Below, in pieces: positions 54,400 to 54,404 of a stretch of DNA of 54,404 nt. Below the pieces are notes generated by a model. The model searched no databases. It was not told the origin of the DNA and saw nothing but the letters and a program-made list of their open reading frames with translations. The translations under genes were made by a program, and so were the position numbers. The stretch covers positions 69,192-123,595 of the forward strand of contig WELB01000187.1 of NCBI GenBank assembly GCA_009602725.1, written 5' to 3'. Origin of the DNA: Spirogloea muscicola. Taxonomy: Eukaryota > Streptophyta > Zygnematophyceae > Spirogloeales > Spirogloeaceae. Numbering within the stretch: position 1 is the stretch's first letter; every line of letters begins with the position of its first letter.

Positions 54400-54404
54400 G
54401 GCCG

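Overview
The window is nuclear DNA of an intron-rich eukaryote, most likely a green-lineage alga. GC-rich exons are split by many introns of about 150-800 nt. The Delta24-sterol reductase (DWF1/DIM type), SMC3 and glycosyl hydrolase family 43 proteins all look plant-like. A TGTAA motif, the poly(A) signal familiar from green algae, lies 39-350 nt past the stop codon of five of the genes. I cannot name the species. Three introns look U12-type, so a minor spliceosome is expected. To my knowledge Chlamydomonas and its relatives lack one, so a streptophyte alga or another lineage that kept minor introns should be considered.

Layout. 1-5.6 kb: gene-poor, GC-rich, made of retroelement debris and short fold-back repeats. 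5.69-11.02 kb (+): complete electron-transfer-flavoprotein:ubiquinone oxidoreductase, 18 exons. 11.7-13.8 kb (-): uncertain gene running into a sequencing gap. 14.2-17.7 kb: repeats, a LINE 3' end and one small unknown gene (-). 18.30-22.74 kb (-): Delta24-sterol reductase, 13 exons. 23.1-24.8 kb: inverted pair of Ty1/copia gag fragments and a LINE end. 25.3-28.1 kb (+): acidic nuclear-type protein, possibly Claspin/MRC1-like. It converges on SMC3 at 28.70-37.42 kb (-), a complete 28-exon cohesin subunit. 37.4-41.8 kb: dense non-LTR retrotransposon remnants, including an inverted pair of reverse-transcriptase fragments. 42.02-44.45 kb (+): membrane-anchored GH43 galactosidase-like enzyme, 4 exons. 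45.15-51.91 kb (-): 703-residue HEAT-repeat protein, 20 exons, with a Ty3/gypsy fold-back in intron 8. 53.05-54.40 kb (-): unidentified 223-residue protein, 6 exons.

The genes are unrelated housekeeping functions (mitochondrial electron transfer, sterol synthesis, chromosome cohesion, glycan trimming), so no operon-like system is present. The unusual content is structural: two U12-type introns in SMC3 and a candidate third in the HEAT gene, a raised share of GC-AG introns (4 of about 83 modelled), and repeated fold-back arrangements of fragments from three retroelement classes plus a short palindromic repeat family.

All exon models were built by eye from splice motifs, reading phase and remembered family conservation. 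In the six resolved genes the exon lengths sum to an exact multiple of three without internal stops. No alignment or transcript data were used.
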